A DNA stretch of 24,653 bases from Geobacter sp. UBA1603 (GCA_002322035.1 DCNF01000043.1:49023-73675), one strand, 5' to 3'; positions 1 to 9,692 are shown, counted from the first letter of the stretch. Translations and numbers: made by a program. The notes: a model not told the origin generated them from the letters alone.

Positions 1-2376
<2,376 letters not shown>

Positions 2377-2385
2377 TCTGTCCTT

Positions 2386-3510
2386 CTAGAGCCTCATCGG
2401 CATGATAACTGCCAAAAAACTGTCAGAAGCTTCCGGTACAATGATCGATGGCGAAAGCTCGTCTCTGAATTTCATCTCAACCCGGTCCGTCTCGGCCACC
2501 GCCAGCACGTCCAGCAGGTAGCGTGCATTAAAACGAACGGCAAAATTTTCGCCGCTGTAGACCACATCAAGCTCTTCCCTGGCATCGCCCAGTTCCGGGT
2601 TACTGGAAGAAATTTTAACCCCTCCGGACGAAATATCGAGCATAATCCCTTTGAATTTTTCACTGGAAAGGATCGCCATTCTCCGTACCGAGTGGATGAA
2701 ATCCTCTTTCGCAACCGTTACCACCCGGTCATTGGCAGCCGGGATAACCCGATTGTAGTCGGGGAATTCACCATCCACAAGCCGCATGACCATGTAGGAA
2801 TCACCGCGCTTGATCACCGCACTGTTGTCCATGAAACCGAAGAGCAGATTTCCACTGTCCTCTTCAGTTACCTTTTTCATTTCAAAAACTCCTTTTCTGG
2901 GAAGGATAACCCCTTTAAGGAGTTCCGGGCCAACTGTTCCCTTCAGTCTGCCGGTTGCAATCGAAAGGCGGTGACCGTCCGTGGCGACCATTTTGAGAAC
3001 ATTCTGTCCGTCTGCCGTAACCTCAACTTTGGCAAAAATACCGTTAAGATTATATTTTGTTTCATCATTACAGATGGCGTAAGCCGTTTTTTCGATCATC
3101 CCCTTCAGGAGCGAATTTTCGATCTCAAAGAGGCTCTCCTGTTTCACATCGGGAAAATAGGGAAACTCGTCCGGGGAAAGGCCGACAATATTGAACTGGA
3201 CTTTGCCGCAGGTAATCTCAACCCAGTCGTTCTCCTTGGTGACAAACCTGATTTCCTGGTTGGGAAGTTCCTTGACTATCTCAAACAGTTTCTTTGCGCT
3301 GACCGTTATCCTGCCTGACGTTTTAACCAGTGCTGAGTAACTGCTTTTCATGCCGACTTCCAGATCGGTGGCAGTCAGGTTGATCCTTTCACCATCAGTG
3401 GCTTCGATCAAAACATTTGACAGAATCGGCATGGAAGTACGTTTTTCAACGATACCCTGAACTTTCTGCAGCGCTTTGAGAAACATTTCTTTTTCAATGG
3501 TAAATTCCAT
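2386..3510 (-). CDS. dnaN: DNA polymerase III beta subunit (sliding clamp)
   Basis: Ring-shaped processivity clamp for DNA polymerase III. It is 374 residues long, as expected. It opens MEFTIEKEMFLKALQKV and continues EKRTSMPILSNVLIEA, typical of the first clamp domain. The C-terminus ends in VIMPMRL, the conserved end of beta clamps that forms part of the partner-binding groove. ATG at 3510 has a strong AAGGAG (3517-3522 on the plus strand, reverse sense) seven bases upstream. It is separated from dnaA by a 216-base gap carrying DnaA-box-like sequences, so it may have its own promoter as well as readthrough from dnaA. Confidence 0.98.
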   Translation of the reverse strand: MEFTIEKEMFLKALQKVQGIVEKRTSMPILSNVLIEATDGERINLTATDLEVGMKSSYSALVKTSGRITVSAKKLFEIVKELPNQEIRFVTKENDWVEITCGKVQFNIVGLSPDEFPYFPDVKQESLFEIENSLLKGMIEKTAYAICNDETKYNLNGIFAKVEVTADGQNVLKMVATDGHRLSIATGRLKGTVGPELLKGVILPRKGVFEMKKVTEEDSGNLLFGFMDNSAVIKRGDSYMVMRLVDGEFPDYNRVIPAANDRVVTVAKEDFIHSVRRMAILSSEKFKGIMLDISSGGVKISSSNPELGDAREELDVVYSGENFAVRFNARYLLDVLAVAETDRVEMKFRDELSPSIIVPEASDSFLAVIMPMRL

Positions 3511-3726
3511 GATCAGCTCCTTACCTGAATATTCTTTCTTTTATAATAAAATAAACCTTGTTGTATATTGTAGGAGTCAGAAAAATGTTGATAACTCGGT
3601 AACAGACGGGAATACATCCATAATCAGACCGGTATCCCTGTTGACAGCCAGAGGCTAATTTTCACGGTTATCACCAACCGGTATGTTATCAACACATATC
3701 AACATCTCTTCAACACATGGATATAC
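3511..3726. promoter_or_regulatory. dnaA-dnaN intergenic region with DnaA-box-like sites
   Basis: No gene is visible. Two copies of TTATCAACA, one mismatch from the TTATCCACA DnaA box, lie at 3586-3594 (minus) and 3686-3694 (plus). Weaker matches are TTATCACCA at 3668-3676 and ATATCAACA at 3696-3704. The part next to dnaN (about 3531-3575) is AT-rich and could hold a dnaN promoter on the minus strand. Short stems occur (for example CGGTT/AACCG around 3665-3680), but none is followed by a T-run, so no intrinsic terminator is called. This may be one lobe of a bipartite origin, with the other lobe beyond the dnaA start. Confidence 0.5.
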
Positions 3727-5079
3727 TCATTTGAGCAATGCCTGTTTAAGGTCTTCCACCATCCGGACCAGTTTTTGATCCTCCTGCAGTGCCTTTTCAA
3801 TTTTCTTTGCAGCATAAATCACCGTTGAGTGATCCTTGCCGCCGAATTTTGATCCGATATCAGGATAAGAAGCCTTGGTCATGTCACGACAAAGCCAGAT
3901 CGCCAGCTGACGGGCCTGGACCAGATTTTTGGGACGTTTGTCGGATTTGAGATCGGATATTTTTACTCCGAACTGGTCCGCCACAGCTTTCTGGATTGCT
4001 TCGACCGTAACATCCTTGCGCTTGTCTCCAAGAATATCCTTCAGACTCTCCTTGGCCATTTCAAGGGTTATGGGGATATTCTGCAGGCTGCTGTATGCAC
4101 CGAGACGGATCAACATCCCTTCCAGTTCACGAATATTGCGGGTATCGCTTGATGCAAGAAAATAGGCAACGTCTTCAGGCAGCCTAATGCGGGTTATTTC
4201 TGATTTTTTCTTGAGAATAGCTATTTTTGTTTCCAGATCGGGGGGTTGGATATCGGCGATCAGACCCCATTCGAACCGGGAACGGAGTCGTTCTTCGAGA
4301 TCGGAGATTTCCCGGGGAAATTTGTCCGATGTGATAACAATCTGTTTATGGGCTTCATGGAGGGCGTTGAAGGTATGGAAAAATTCCTCCTGTGTTCCAG
4401 TTTTTCCTGAAATAAACTGGATGTCATCAATCAGGAGGACATCCACGGTTCTGAACCGGTTGCGAAAATGGTCCATTTTTTTCAGACGGAGGTGGTTTAC
4501 CATCTCATACATGAATTTTTCGGCCGAGCAGTAGCAGACGTTCAGTTCCGGCGATGTGCTTCTGATGGTATGGCCGATGGCGTTCAACAGATGACTTTTA
4601 CCAAGCCCCACACCGCCATAGATAAAGAGCGGATTGTAGGTATCAGCCGGGTTGTTTGCCACTGCCATGGCCGCCGCGTGGGCAAAATGGTTCCCGGTAC
4701 CGCTGACAAACAACTCAAACGTGTATTTAGGGTTGAGCGGGGTAAAAACCTGTTCCTGCAGTATCGGCCGTCCCTGGTCGTGCTCTGTTTGATTTTTGAT
4801 AATCTGTTCTTCGGCCGGAAGTTCTTCAACGCTGTTATCATGTTCACGAACGATAAAATTAATTAATGGGTTGCTTCCGGTCGTGACCGACAGGGCTCCG
4901 GTCAGCATCGGGAGGTAATGATCTTCAAGCCATTCTTTGAAAAATGATGTCGGAACGGAGAGATAAACCGAATTACCTTCATGGTGGCTGTAACTTACCG
5001 GTTTTATCCAGGTATCGAAATCTCGGTCAGGAAGGACTTTTTCCAGGTTCTCGGATGCTTTTTGCCAGGCTTGGTGCAT
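3727..5079 (-). CDS. dnaA: Chromosomal replication initiator protein DnaA
   Basis: AAA+ initiator that binds DnaA boxes and melts oriC. From ATG at 5079 it is 450 residues, the usual length. Domain I is MHQAWQKASENLEKVL to about residue 75. A variable linker runs to about 110. The AAA+ core has Walker A GGVGLGKS (155-162) and Walker B VLLIDD (214-219). Domain IV carries the DNA-binding signature around 387-425 (QARQLAIWLCRDM, FGGKDHSTVIYA). A longer frame opens with TTG at 5124, but that TTG lies in a perfect DnaA box and adds 15 residues with no family support, so 5079 is preferred. The Shine-Dalgarno match at 5079 is weak. Promoter and autoregulation probably lie in the box-rich region upstream. 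Confidence 0.97.
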   Translation of the reverse strand: MHQAWQKASENLEKVLPDRDFDTWIKPVSYSHHEGNSVYLSVPTSFFKEWLEDHYLPMLTGALSVTTGSNPLINFIVREHDNSVEELPAEEQIIKNQTEHDQGRPILQEQVFTPLNPKYTFELFVSGTGNHFAHAAAMAVANNPADTYNPLFIYGGVGLGKSHLLNAIGHTIRSTSPELNVCYCSAEKFMYEMVNHLRLKKMDHFRNRFRTVDVLLIDDIQFISGKTGTQEEFFHTFNALHEAHKQIVITSDKFPREISDLEERLRSRFEWGLIADIQPPDLETKIAILKKKSEITRIRLPEDVAYFLASSDTRNIRELEGMLIRLGAYSSLQNIPITLEMAKESLKDILGDKRKDVTVEAIQKAVADQFGVKISDLKSDKRPKNLVQARQLAIWLCRDMTKASYPDIGSKFGGKDHSTVIYAAKKIEKALQEDQKLVRMVEDLKQALLK

Positions 5080-5114
5080 AGAAACCGCTTCTCTGTATCT
5101 CGGGGATGTTTCAG

Positions 5115-5123
5115 TTATCCACA
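5115..5123 (+). promoter_or_regulatory. Perfect DnaA box
   Basis: TTATCCACA matches the DnaA box consensus exactly. It lies 36 bases upstream of the preferred dnaA start, in the dnaA leader, where DnaA could repress its own gene. It is also the reason the alternative TTG start at 5124 looks open. Confidence 0.75.
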
Positions 5124-5192
5124 ATAATGGAAACAGGAAAATCAGTAATGGAATGTAGCGGGTTAGGTTTGTCTTTACCGGTACGGGAAAAA

Positions 5193-5226
5193 GTTATCAA
5201 CATAATTTTCAACACCTGTTGATAAC
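5193..5226. repeat. Inverted pair of DnaA-box-like sequences
   Basis: GTTATCAACA (5193-5202) and its exact reverse complement TGTTGATAAC (5217-5226) flank a 14-base AT-rich spacer. Each arm holds TTATCAACA, one base from the DnaA consensus, in opposite orientation. The AT-rich run begins immediately to the right. Confidence 0.7.
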
Positions 5227-5369
5227 TATTTTTCATAATAAATTTAAGCAATTAAGTGCTATTTTAATGAAATTAGAGATAGAAGAGGTTCAGAAGATTA
5301 TCAGAGGCCGCTGGATTTTTCAAGGCAAATAACCGGTAGGCGAGAGCTTGGGATAACATGATAAATCTC

Positions 5370-5398
5370 TTGACAATATTATGGTGTTGTGGTTAAAA
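5370..5398 (+). promoter_or_regulatory. Candidate rpmH operon promoter
   Basis: A perfect -35 hexamer TTGACA lies at 5370-5375. Seventeen bases downstream is TTAAAA (5393-5398), a poor -10 with three of six matches. The predicted start would be about 30 bases before rpmH. A near-consensus DnaA box (5388-5396, minus) overlaps the -10, so DnaA could in principle affect it. The -35 is the only strong part. Confidence 0.4.
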
Positions 5399-5435
5399 GT
5401 CCATTTCCTGAAAAATACATGTAAGGGGTAGTGCC

Positions 5436-5585
5436 ATGAAAAGAACCTTTCAGCCCAGCAATACATCACGCAAACGGACCCACGGTTTCTTGGTCCGTAT
5501 GTCGACCAAAAACGGCCGTCTGGTCATCAAGCGCAGAAGAGCCAAAGGGCGCAAGAATCTGTCCGTCCGCATTGCAACCAAGTAA
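5436..5585 (+). CDS. rpmH: 50S ribosomal protein L34
   Basis: Small, very basic large-subunit protein, 49 residues. The start [18 protein letters not shown] and the core [14 protein letters not shown] match the L34 family closely, though the end RIATK is a little longer than the usual 44-46 residues. AAGGGG at 5423-5428 is a strong ribosome-binding site seven bases before ATG. It is the first plus-strand gene after oriC and probably begins the rpmH-rnpA-yidD-yidC operon, as in many bacteria. Confidence 0.96.
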   Translation: MKRTFQPSNTSRKRTHGFLVRMSTKNGRLVIKRRRAKGRKNLSVRIATK

Positions 5586-5607
5586 CTGCGTTGGAAATGG
5601 ACCGGTT

Positions 5608-5979
5608 GTGTCCGGTTCCGTTTTTCCTTCGTCGGTTCGGTTGCGGAAGCGTCAGGAATTTCTGCGTTTGTCCCGCAATGCCCGTACCTACTCTGTACAG
5701 GGATTTCTCGTAGTCTGGGGCTCCAATGACCGGCAGACGGCACGAATCGGTTTGACGGTCAGTAGAAAAGTCGGCGGTGCCGTTGTGAGAAACCGGATTA
5801 AGCGGTATATCCGGGAAATATTCAGACGGTTTCGCTGTTTTCTCCCGCAGGTTGATATTAATGTAATTGCCCGCCGTGAATCTGCTGATATGGATTATCA
5901 GGCAGTTGTGCGGGAAATGGAACGTGCCTTCCGGCACATTGGTCCTGCCCCATGCTCAAGCGCAGTGCACTCCTCGTAA
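5608..5979 (+). CDS. rnpA: Ribonuclease P protein component
   Basis: Protein subunit of RNase P, which with the RNA subunit trims the 5' leader of precursor tRNAs. The diagnostic basic helix is present (VVRNRIKRYIREIFRRF), preceded by RIGLTVSRKVG, and the N-terminal VRLRKRQEFLRL is typical. The frame is open back to a TTG at 5572 inside rpmH, but GTG at 5608 gives MSGSVFPSSVRLRKR, 123 residues, matching family length and avoiding overlap with rpmH; it is preferred, although its Shine-Dalgarno is weak. The 3' end overlaps yidD by 28 bases. Confidence 0.92.
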   Translation: MSGSVFPSSVRLRKRQEFLRLSRNARTYSVQGFLVVWGSNDRQTARIGLTVSRKVGGAVVRNRIKRYIREIFRRFRCFLPQVDINVIARRESADMDYQAVVREMERAFRHIGPAPCSSAVHSS

Positions 5980-6164
5980 TCAGGCTGTATCAGGCGCTTG
6001 TTTCACCGATTCTGCCCCCGGCCTGCCGATTTTACCCTTCGTGTTCCGAGTATTCACGCCAATCAGTTGAGCGGTATGGTTGCTTCCGTGGCGCCCTGCT
6101 GACAGTTCGGCGGATTATGCGATGTCATCCGTTCCACCCGGGCGGTTTTGATCCGGTACCCTAG
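5952..6164 (+). CDS. yidD: Membrane protein insertion efficiency factor YidD
   Basis: Small protein (70 residues) that assists YidC-dependent membrane insertion. The family motifs are all visible: [32 protein letters not shown] and the C-terminal [16 protein letters not shown] at 5952 lies inside the end of rnpA (28-base overlap in another frame), a common arrangement that suggests translational coupling. yidC starts 22 bases downstream. Confidence 0.95.
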   Translation: MLKRSALLVIRLYQALVSPILPPACRFYPSCSEYSRQSVERYGCFRGALLTVRRIMRCHPFHPGGFDPVP

Positions 6165-6186
6165 CTCAGAAATATCTGGAGAATTT

Positions 6187-7776
6187 ATGGAAAAGCGTGC
6201 GTTTTTGGCTGTTATCCTCTCAATAGCGGTTTTCTATGCTTTTTCGCTGTTCATGGGGCCAGACAATAAACCGGCCGGCCCGGTCACCAACCAGAAGGCG
6301 GCCACTCCCGCCCTGCAAGCCCCAGCCACTCCCCCCCCTGCCTTACCGCCTACCCCATCGGTGCCTGCCATAACGGGGCCCCAGAAGGATGCTACGGTTG
6401 ATACGCCGCTTTTTACGGCTGTGTTTTCTTCCCGCGGTGGCTCCCTTAAGAGTCTTACTCTTAAAAACTACCATGACAAAAACAGTGCAGCCGCACCGCT
6501 GGTGGTACTTGGGACTGACAGCGATCCCTCGATCAGCAATTTTTCGACCCGGGCGGCAGGATTTGCACTTGCCGACAGCGCCGGCTTTACGGCTGACCGT
6601 GAACTGCTGAAAATTGATGCCGCCGGGAAAGGGCAACTGGCCTTTAGCCATGTTTCGCCCCATGGCTACACTGTTCAGAAGGTTTACTCTTTCACCGCCG
6701 ATTCCTATGGCATTACCCTGGAAACACGATTGTTCAACAATACAGCAGCCCCTCTAGTCGGTACCTTCCAGCAGGTGCTGACCTTCCCGGTTGAACCCAA
6801 GACCAAGGACAGCCGCTACGAATCCTTCGGCCCCTATCTGTTTGCAGACAATGCACTACAGGTTGACAAGGCTAAAGATGTTGCCAGTGCCACAAAGAAA
6901 TATGAGAAAGGTGTCCAGTGGGCCGCCTTTGCCGACAAGTATTTCATGAGCGCGATTCTGGCCGAAAAGGGGAGCATCGCTTCAGTTGAGCTGAAAAAGA
7001 ATGCTGCCGGTTTCCTCGAGTCAGTCGTTTCTTCGCCGCAATTGACCGTTAATCCCGGAGCGGCGGCAGTTGTGCAACATCGCCTGTTCGTGGGCCCTAA
7101 AGATATCGATATTCTCAAGGCTCAAGGAAACGCACTTGAGCAGGCGCTTGACTTGGGCTGGTTCACCGCAATTGCCAAGCCGATGCTCTATACACTCAAA
7201 TATTTTTATGGCCTGGTTGGCAACTACGGCCTGGCGATTATCATCATTACCATTATTCTCAAGCTGATTTTCTTCCCGTTGACCCATAAGAGCTACAAGT
7301 CGATGAAGGATATGCAGAAAATCCAGCCGGAGATGAACAAAATCCGCGAGAAGTATAAAAACGACCGTGATGCCATGAACAAGGCTGTCATGGAGCTCTA
7401 TCGCGATCACAAGGTGAATCCTCTCGGGGGGTGTCTGCCGATGGTCGTTCAGATCCCGGTGTTCTTTGCCCTCTACAAGGCGCTGATGTTTTCGATCGAA
7501 CTGCGCCATGCCCCGTTTTTTCTCTGGATAACCGACCTGTCTGACAAGGACCCCTATTATGTAACTCCGATCATCATGGGTGCGACCATGTTCATCCAGC
7601 AGAAAATGACCCCTTCCCAGATGGATCCGATGCAGCAGAAAATCATGCTGATGCTGCCTGTTGTCTTTACGTTCATGTTCTTGAGCTTCCCCTCTGGACT
7701 GGTGCTGTACTGGCTGATCAACAACGTGCTGACGATCGGTCAGCAGATGTACATCAACAAATTAGTCAAGGATTGA
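6187..7776 (+). CDS. yidC: Membrane protein insertase YidC
   Basis: Insertase that places proteins in the inner membrane alone or with SecYEG. From ATG 6187 it has 529 residues, typical of the long Gram-negative form. The first membrane segment is at about 5-23, followed by a Pro/Ala-rich linker (about 28-62) and a large periplasmic beta domain. The conserved C-terminal insertase core starts near [21 protein letters not shown] and contains the cytoplasmic hairpin ([18 protein letters not shown]), [20 protein letters not shown] and the final [14 protein letters not shown]. The frame is open 13 codons further upstream, but ATG 6187 has GGAG at a good distance and gives the expected start [13 protein letters not shown] terminator follows. 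Confidence 0.97.
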   Translation: MEKRAFLAVILSIAVFYAFSLFMGPDNKPAGPVTNQKAATPALQAPATPPPALPPTPSVPAITGPQKDATVDTPLFTAVFSSRGGSLKSLTLKNYHDKNSAAAPLVVLGTDSDPSISNFSTRAAGFALADSAGFTADRELLKIDAAGKGQLAFSHVSPHGYTVQKVYSFTADSYGITLETRLFNNTAAPLVGTFQQVLTFPVEPKTKDSRYESFGPYLFADNALQVDKAKDVASATKKYEKGVQWAAFADKYFMSAILAEKGSIASVELKKNAAGFLESVVSSPQLTVNPGAAAVVQHRLFVGPKDIDILKAQGNALEQALDLGWFTAIAKPMLYTLKYFYGLVGNYGLAIIIITIILKLIFFPLTHKSYKSMKDMQKIQPEMNKIREKYKNDRDAMNKAVMELYRDHKVNPLGGCLPMVVQIPVFFALYKALMFSIELRHAPFFLWITDLSDKDPYYVTPIIMGATMFIQQKMTPSQMDPMQQKIMLMLPVVFTFMFLSFPSGLVLYWLINNVLTIGQQMYINKLVKD

Positions 7777-7801
7777 CGATGCCGAGGTGATAAGGCATTA
7801 T
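7773..7801 (+). promoter_or_regulatory. Weak candidate promoter before the EndoQ gene
   Basis: TTGACG (7773-7778, overlapping the yidC stop) and CATTAT (7796-7801) are 17 bases apart and match five and four of six consensus bases. The predicted start, about 7808, would fall inside the 5' arm of the yidC terminator, so such a transcript would lack the full hairpin. This rests on base matching only. Confidence 0.3.
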
Positions 7802-7804
7802 CGG

Positions 7805-7840
7805 AGCGTCCGTGCATTACAGCATGGGCGCTTTTTTCTT
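7805..7840 (+). terminator. Intrinsic terminator after yidC
   Basis: The arms AGCGTCCGTGC (7805-7815) and GCATGGGCGCT (7822-7832) form an 11-bp stem with two G-U pairs and a 6-base loop. The T-run TTTTTTCTT (7832-7840) follows directly. It lies 28 bases after the yidC stop and 14 bases before the preferred EndoQ start, so it closes the rpmH-yidC operon. Confidence 0.8.
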
Positions 7841-7853
7841 GATCGGAGCGTTC

Positions 7854-9146
7854 GTGGAGTATCGTGCCGACCTGCACATTCATTCCCCCTATTCCCGGGC
7901 CACCAGCCCCGAAAGCACCATGGCCGGTCTGGCCGGCTGGGCGAGAGTCAAGGGCATTGCCGTTGTCGGAACCGGAGACTTTACCCATCCAGCGTGGTTC
8001 AGGCAGGTGAGTGAAAACCTGGAACCGGCCGAGCCAGGTCTGTTCCGCCTGAAACATGAAGAAAGTATCCGGCTACCGTTCCCTGGAGTGATAACCGATG
8101 ATGGGCCGGTGCGCTTCATGCTCTCCGCTGAGATCAGCTGCATCTACAAACGCCACGGCCGGGTCCGCAAGGTCCATAATCTGCTTTACGTGCCTGATAT
8201 GGCTTCGGCCGCGCGCCTGAATCAACGGCTGGCGGCGATCGGCAATATCGTTTCGGACGGAAGGCCGATCCTGGGGCTGGACAGCCGGGACTTGCTGGAG
8301 ATTCTGCTGGATGAAGCGCCGGAAGGCTTTCTTGTGCCGGCCCATGCCTGGACGCCATGGTTTTCTCTGTTCGGATCGAAATCAGGTTTCGACTCTATCG
8401 AGGAGTGCTTCGGCGACCTGTCGTCCCATATTTTTGCCATTGAGACCGGCCTGTCTTCGGATCCGGACATGAACCGCCGTGTCTCCGGCCTGGACCGGAT
8501 GGCGCTGATCTCCAACTCCGACTGCCACTCACCCTCAAAGCTGGGGCGCGAAGTTAACCTCTTCTCGACCGGCCTGGATTACTTTTCTTTGCGGGACGCC
8601 CTTCGCGGCAATTGCCGCGAGACCTTTCGCGGAACCGTGGAATTTTTTCCAGAAGAAGGAAAATACCATGCTGACGGGCACCGTGAATGCGGTGTTCGTC
8701 TCGATGCAGCCGAAAGCCGTGCCCGGCGTGGAATCTGCCCGGTATGCGACAGGCCGCTTACGATCGGAGTTATGAGCCGCGTGCTGGAACTGGCCGACCG
8801 GAGTGAGCCGTTTTTCCCAGGGGACGCCCCGGAGGTGTTCAGCCTGGTACCGCTGCCGGAACTGCTCGGTGAACTGCTTGATGCTGGTCCCTCCACCAAA
8901 GGGGTCACGGCAGCTTACCAGCGTGTACTCTGCGAGTTTGGCTCCGAGTTCGGGCTGCTGCTCCAGGCGCCACTGGAAGAGATCGGGCATTTTTCACCAC
9001 TGCTGGCCGAGGCGGTGCGGCGTATGCGTCAGCGAGAGGTTCTTCGCTGCCCGGGCTTCGATGGCCAGTACGGGGTCATCAGAGTTTTTGCTGAAGGCGA
9101 ACAGGCCCGGCTCGGGCTTGAAGCCGGTATTCTGTTGAAACGGTGA
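7854..9146 (+). CDS. Endonuclease Q family PHP-domain protein
   Basis: Recognised as the EndoQ family: PHP-fold nucleases that, where characterised in archaea and some bacteria, cut DNA 5' to deaminated bases such as uracil and hypoxanthine. From GTG 7854 it has 430 residues. Metal-binding PHP motifs are DLHIHS (residues 6-11), GTGDFTHP (39-46), AHAWTPW (163-169) and SNSDCHSP (220-227). A zinc-finger-like module follows, with His272, His276, Cys279, Cys295 and Cys298 (CPVC), then LTIGVMSRVLELADR and a helical tail. The frame is open back to 7812, but that start lies in the terminator stem; GTG 7854 has GGAG five bases upstream and leads straight into VEYRADLHIHS. The selenoredoxin gene starts 9 bases after its stop. 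Confidence 0.85.
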   Translation: MEYRADLHIHSPYSRATSPESTMAGLAGWARVKGIAVVGTGDFTHPAWFRQVSENLEPAEPGLFRLKHEESIRLPFPGVITDDGPVRFMLSAEISCIYKRHGRVRKVHNLLYVPDMASAARLNQRLAAIGNIVSDGRPILGLDSRDLLEILLDEAPEGFLVPAHAWTPWFSLFGSKSGFDSIEECFGDLSSHIFAIETGLSSDPDMNRRVSGLDRMALISNSDCHSPSKLGREVNLFSTGLDYFSLRDALRGNCRETFRGTVEFFPEEGKYHADGHRECGVRLDAAESRARRGICPVCDRPLTIGVMSRVLELADRSEPFFPGDAPEVFSLVPLPELLGELLDAGPSTKGVTAAYQRVLCEFGSEFGLLLQAPLEEIGHFSPLLAEAVRRMRQREVLRCPGFDGQYGVIRVFAEGEQARLGLEAGILLKR

Positions 9147-9155
9147 GGTGACACC

Positions 9156-9692
9156 ATGGCCAGTCTTGTCGGAAAAGCAGCGCTGCCGTTTATGCTGAAA
9201 GGTTTGGGTGGCGACATCCATTCATGTGATGACTATCGTGGCAGCTGGCTTCTCCTGATGTTCCACCGTCATCTGGGGTGACTGCCCTGCCGGGCGCACA
9301 TCACGCAGTTGCGTGACCACGAGAACGAACTTAACATGCTTGGAGTGAAAGTCGCCGTTGTGACGTTTTCCCACGACTTCATGGCTCGGGCCTATGTTGA
9401 GGACACTGGCCTGGCCTGGCCGCTGCTGCTGGACGAGGACCGCCAGTTGTACCGGTCCTACGGTATGCTGTCGGCATCATTCTGGGACCTGTGGGGCCCG
9501 TCCTCCTGGATTGCCTATGGCAGGGAGATCATGAAGGGGAATATGCCGAAACCGCCTGCTGGAGATGTCTATCAGCGGGGCGGGGACGTGCTGATAGATC
9601 CCGATGGAATTGTCCGCCTTCATCATGTTGGCAGCGGGCCGGCCGACCGCCCTTCAGTTGAAAGCATTCTGGCACTGATCAGAAAGACATGA
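9156..9692 (+). CDS. Peroxiredoxin-like redoxin, predicted selenoprotein (Sec42)
   Basis: Thioredoxin-fold redoxin of the AhpC/TSA or peroxiredoxin-like group. ATG 9156 (AGGTG five bases upstream) opens MASLVGKAALPFMLKGLGG, and the frame meets TGA at 9279-9281, then continues without a stop to 9692. Reading TGA as selenocysteine gives 178 residues with FHRHLG-U-LPCR, a UxxC redox motif (Sec42, Cys45) just after the first core strand, where family members carry CxxC. Sequence on both sides of the TGA reads as one continuous fold (LLLMF before; HITQLRDHENEL, VKVAVVTFS after; LLDEDRQLYRSYGM; GGDVLIDPDGIVRLHHVG). A bacterial SECIS-like hairpin follows the TGA. The gene sits between the EndoQ gene and mnmE and overlaps mnmE (ATGA). 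Alternatives are a real nonsense mutation or a base error; both seem less likely. The peroxidase or reductase substrate is unknown. Confidence 0.85.
9279..9316 (+). promoter_or_regulatory. TGA(Sec) codon and candidate bacterial SECIS hairpin
   Basis: After the TGA (9279-9281), TCACGC (9301-9306) and GCGTGA (9311-9316) form a 6-bp stem around the 4-base loop AGTT (9307-9310). The loop starts 26 bases after the TGA and has G in its second place. This fits the known bacterial SECIS pattern: a small apical loop with a G in the first two positions, about 16-37 bases from the UGA. A second short stem, GCCC/GGGC (9283-9294), lies nearer the TGA. Confidence 0.7.

Larger units (their letters stand above)
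5080..5435. other. oriC: Putative oriC (dnaA-rpmH intergenic region)
   Basis: A 356-base gene-free region where coding strand switches: all genes to the left are minus, all to the right are plus. It holds one perfect DnaA box TTATCCACA (5115-5123, plus), TTATCAACA at 5194-5202 (plus) and again at 5217-5225 (minus), and TTAACCACA at 5388-5396 (minus, one mismatch). The two TTATCAACA copies sit in a perfect 10-bp inverted repeat (GTTATCAACA / TGTTGATAAC, 5193-5202 and 5217-5226). Directly beside them, about 5226-5280, is a strongly AT-rich stretch that could be the unwinding element. Position next to dnaA and box content make it the best origin candidate; function is inferred. Confidence 0.75.

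Noticed and set aside
3655..3690. Terminator after dnaA
   Set aside because: The stems are short and no T-run follows in the minus-strand sense, so readthrough into dnaN is as likely.
7812..7853. Upstream 14-codon extension of the EndoQ gene
   Set aside because: It lies in the terminator stem and T-run of the previous operon; GTG 7854 has its own GGAG.
9279..9281. Nonsense mutation or sequencing error making a pseudogene
   Set aside because: There is only one stop, placed exactly at a catalytic Cys position, with a suitable hairpin after it and no other damage. It cannot be fully excluded without other data.
9309..9692. Short redoxin beginning at TTG 9309
   Set aside because: It lacks the first strand and the redox motif of the fold. 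The upstream ATG frame interrupted by one TGA explains it better as a selenoprotein.
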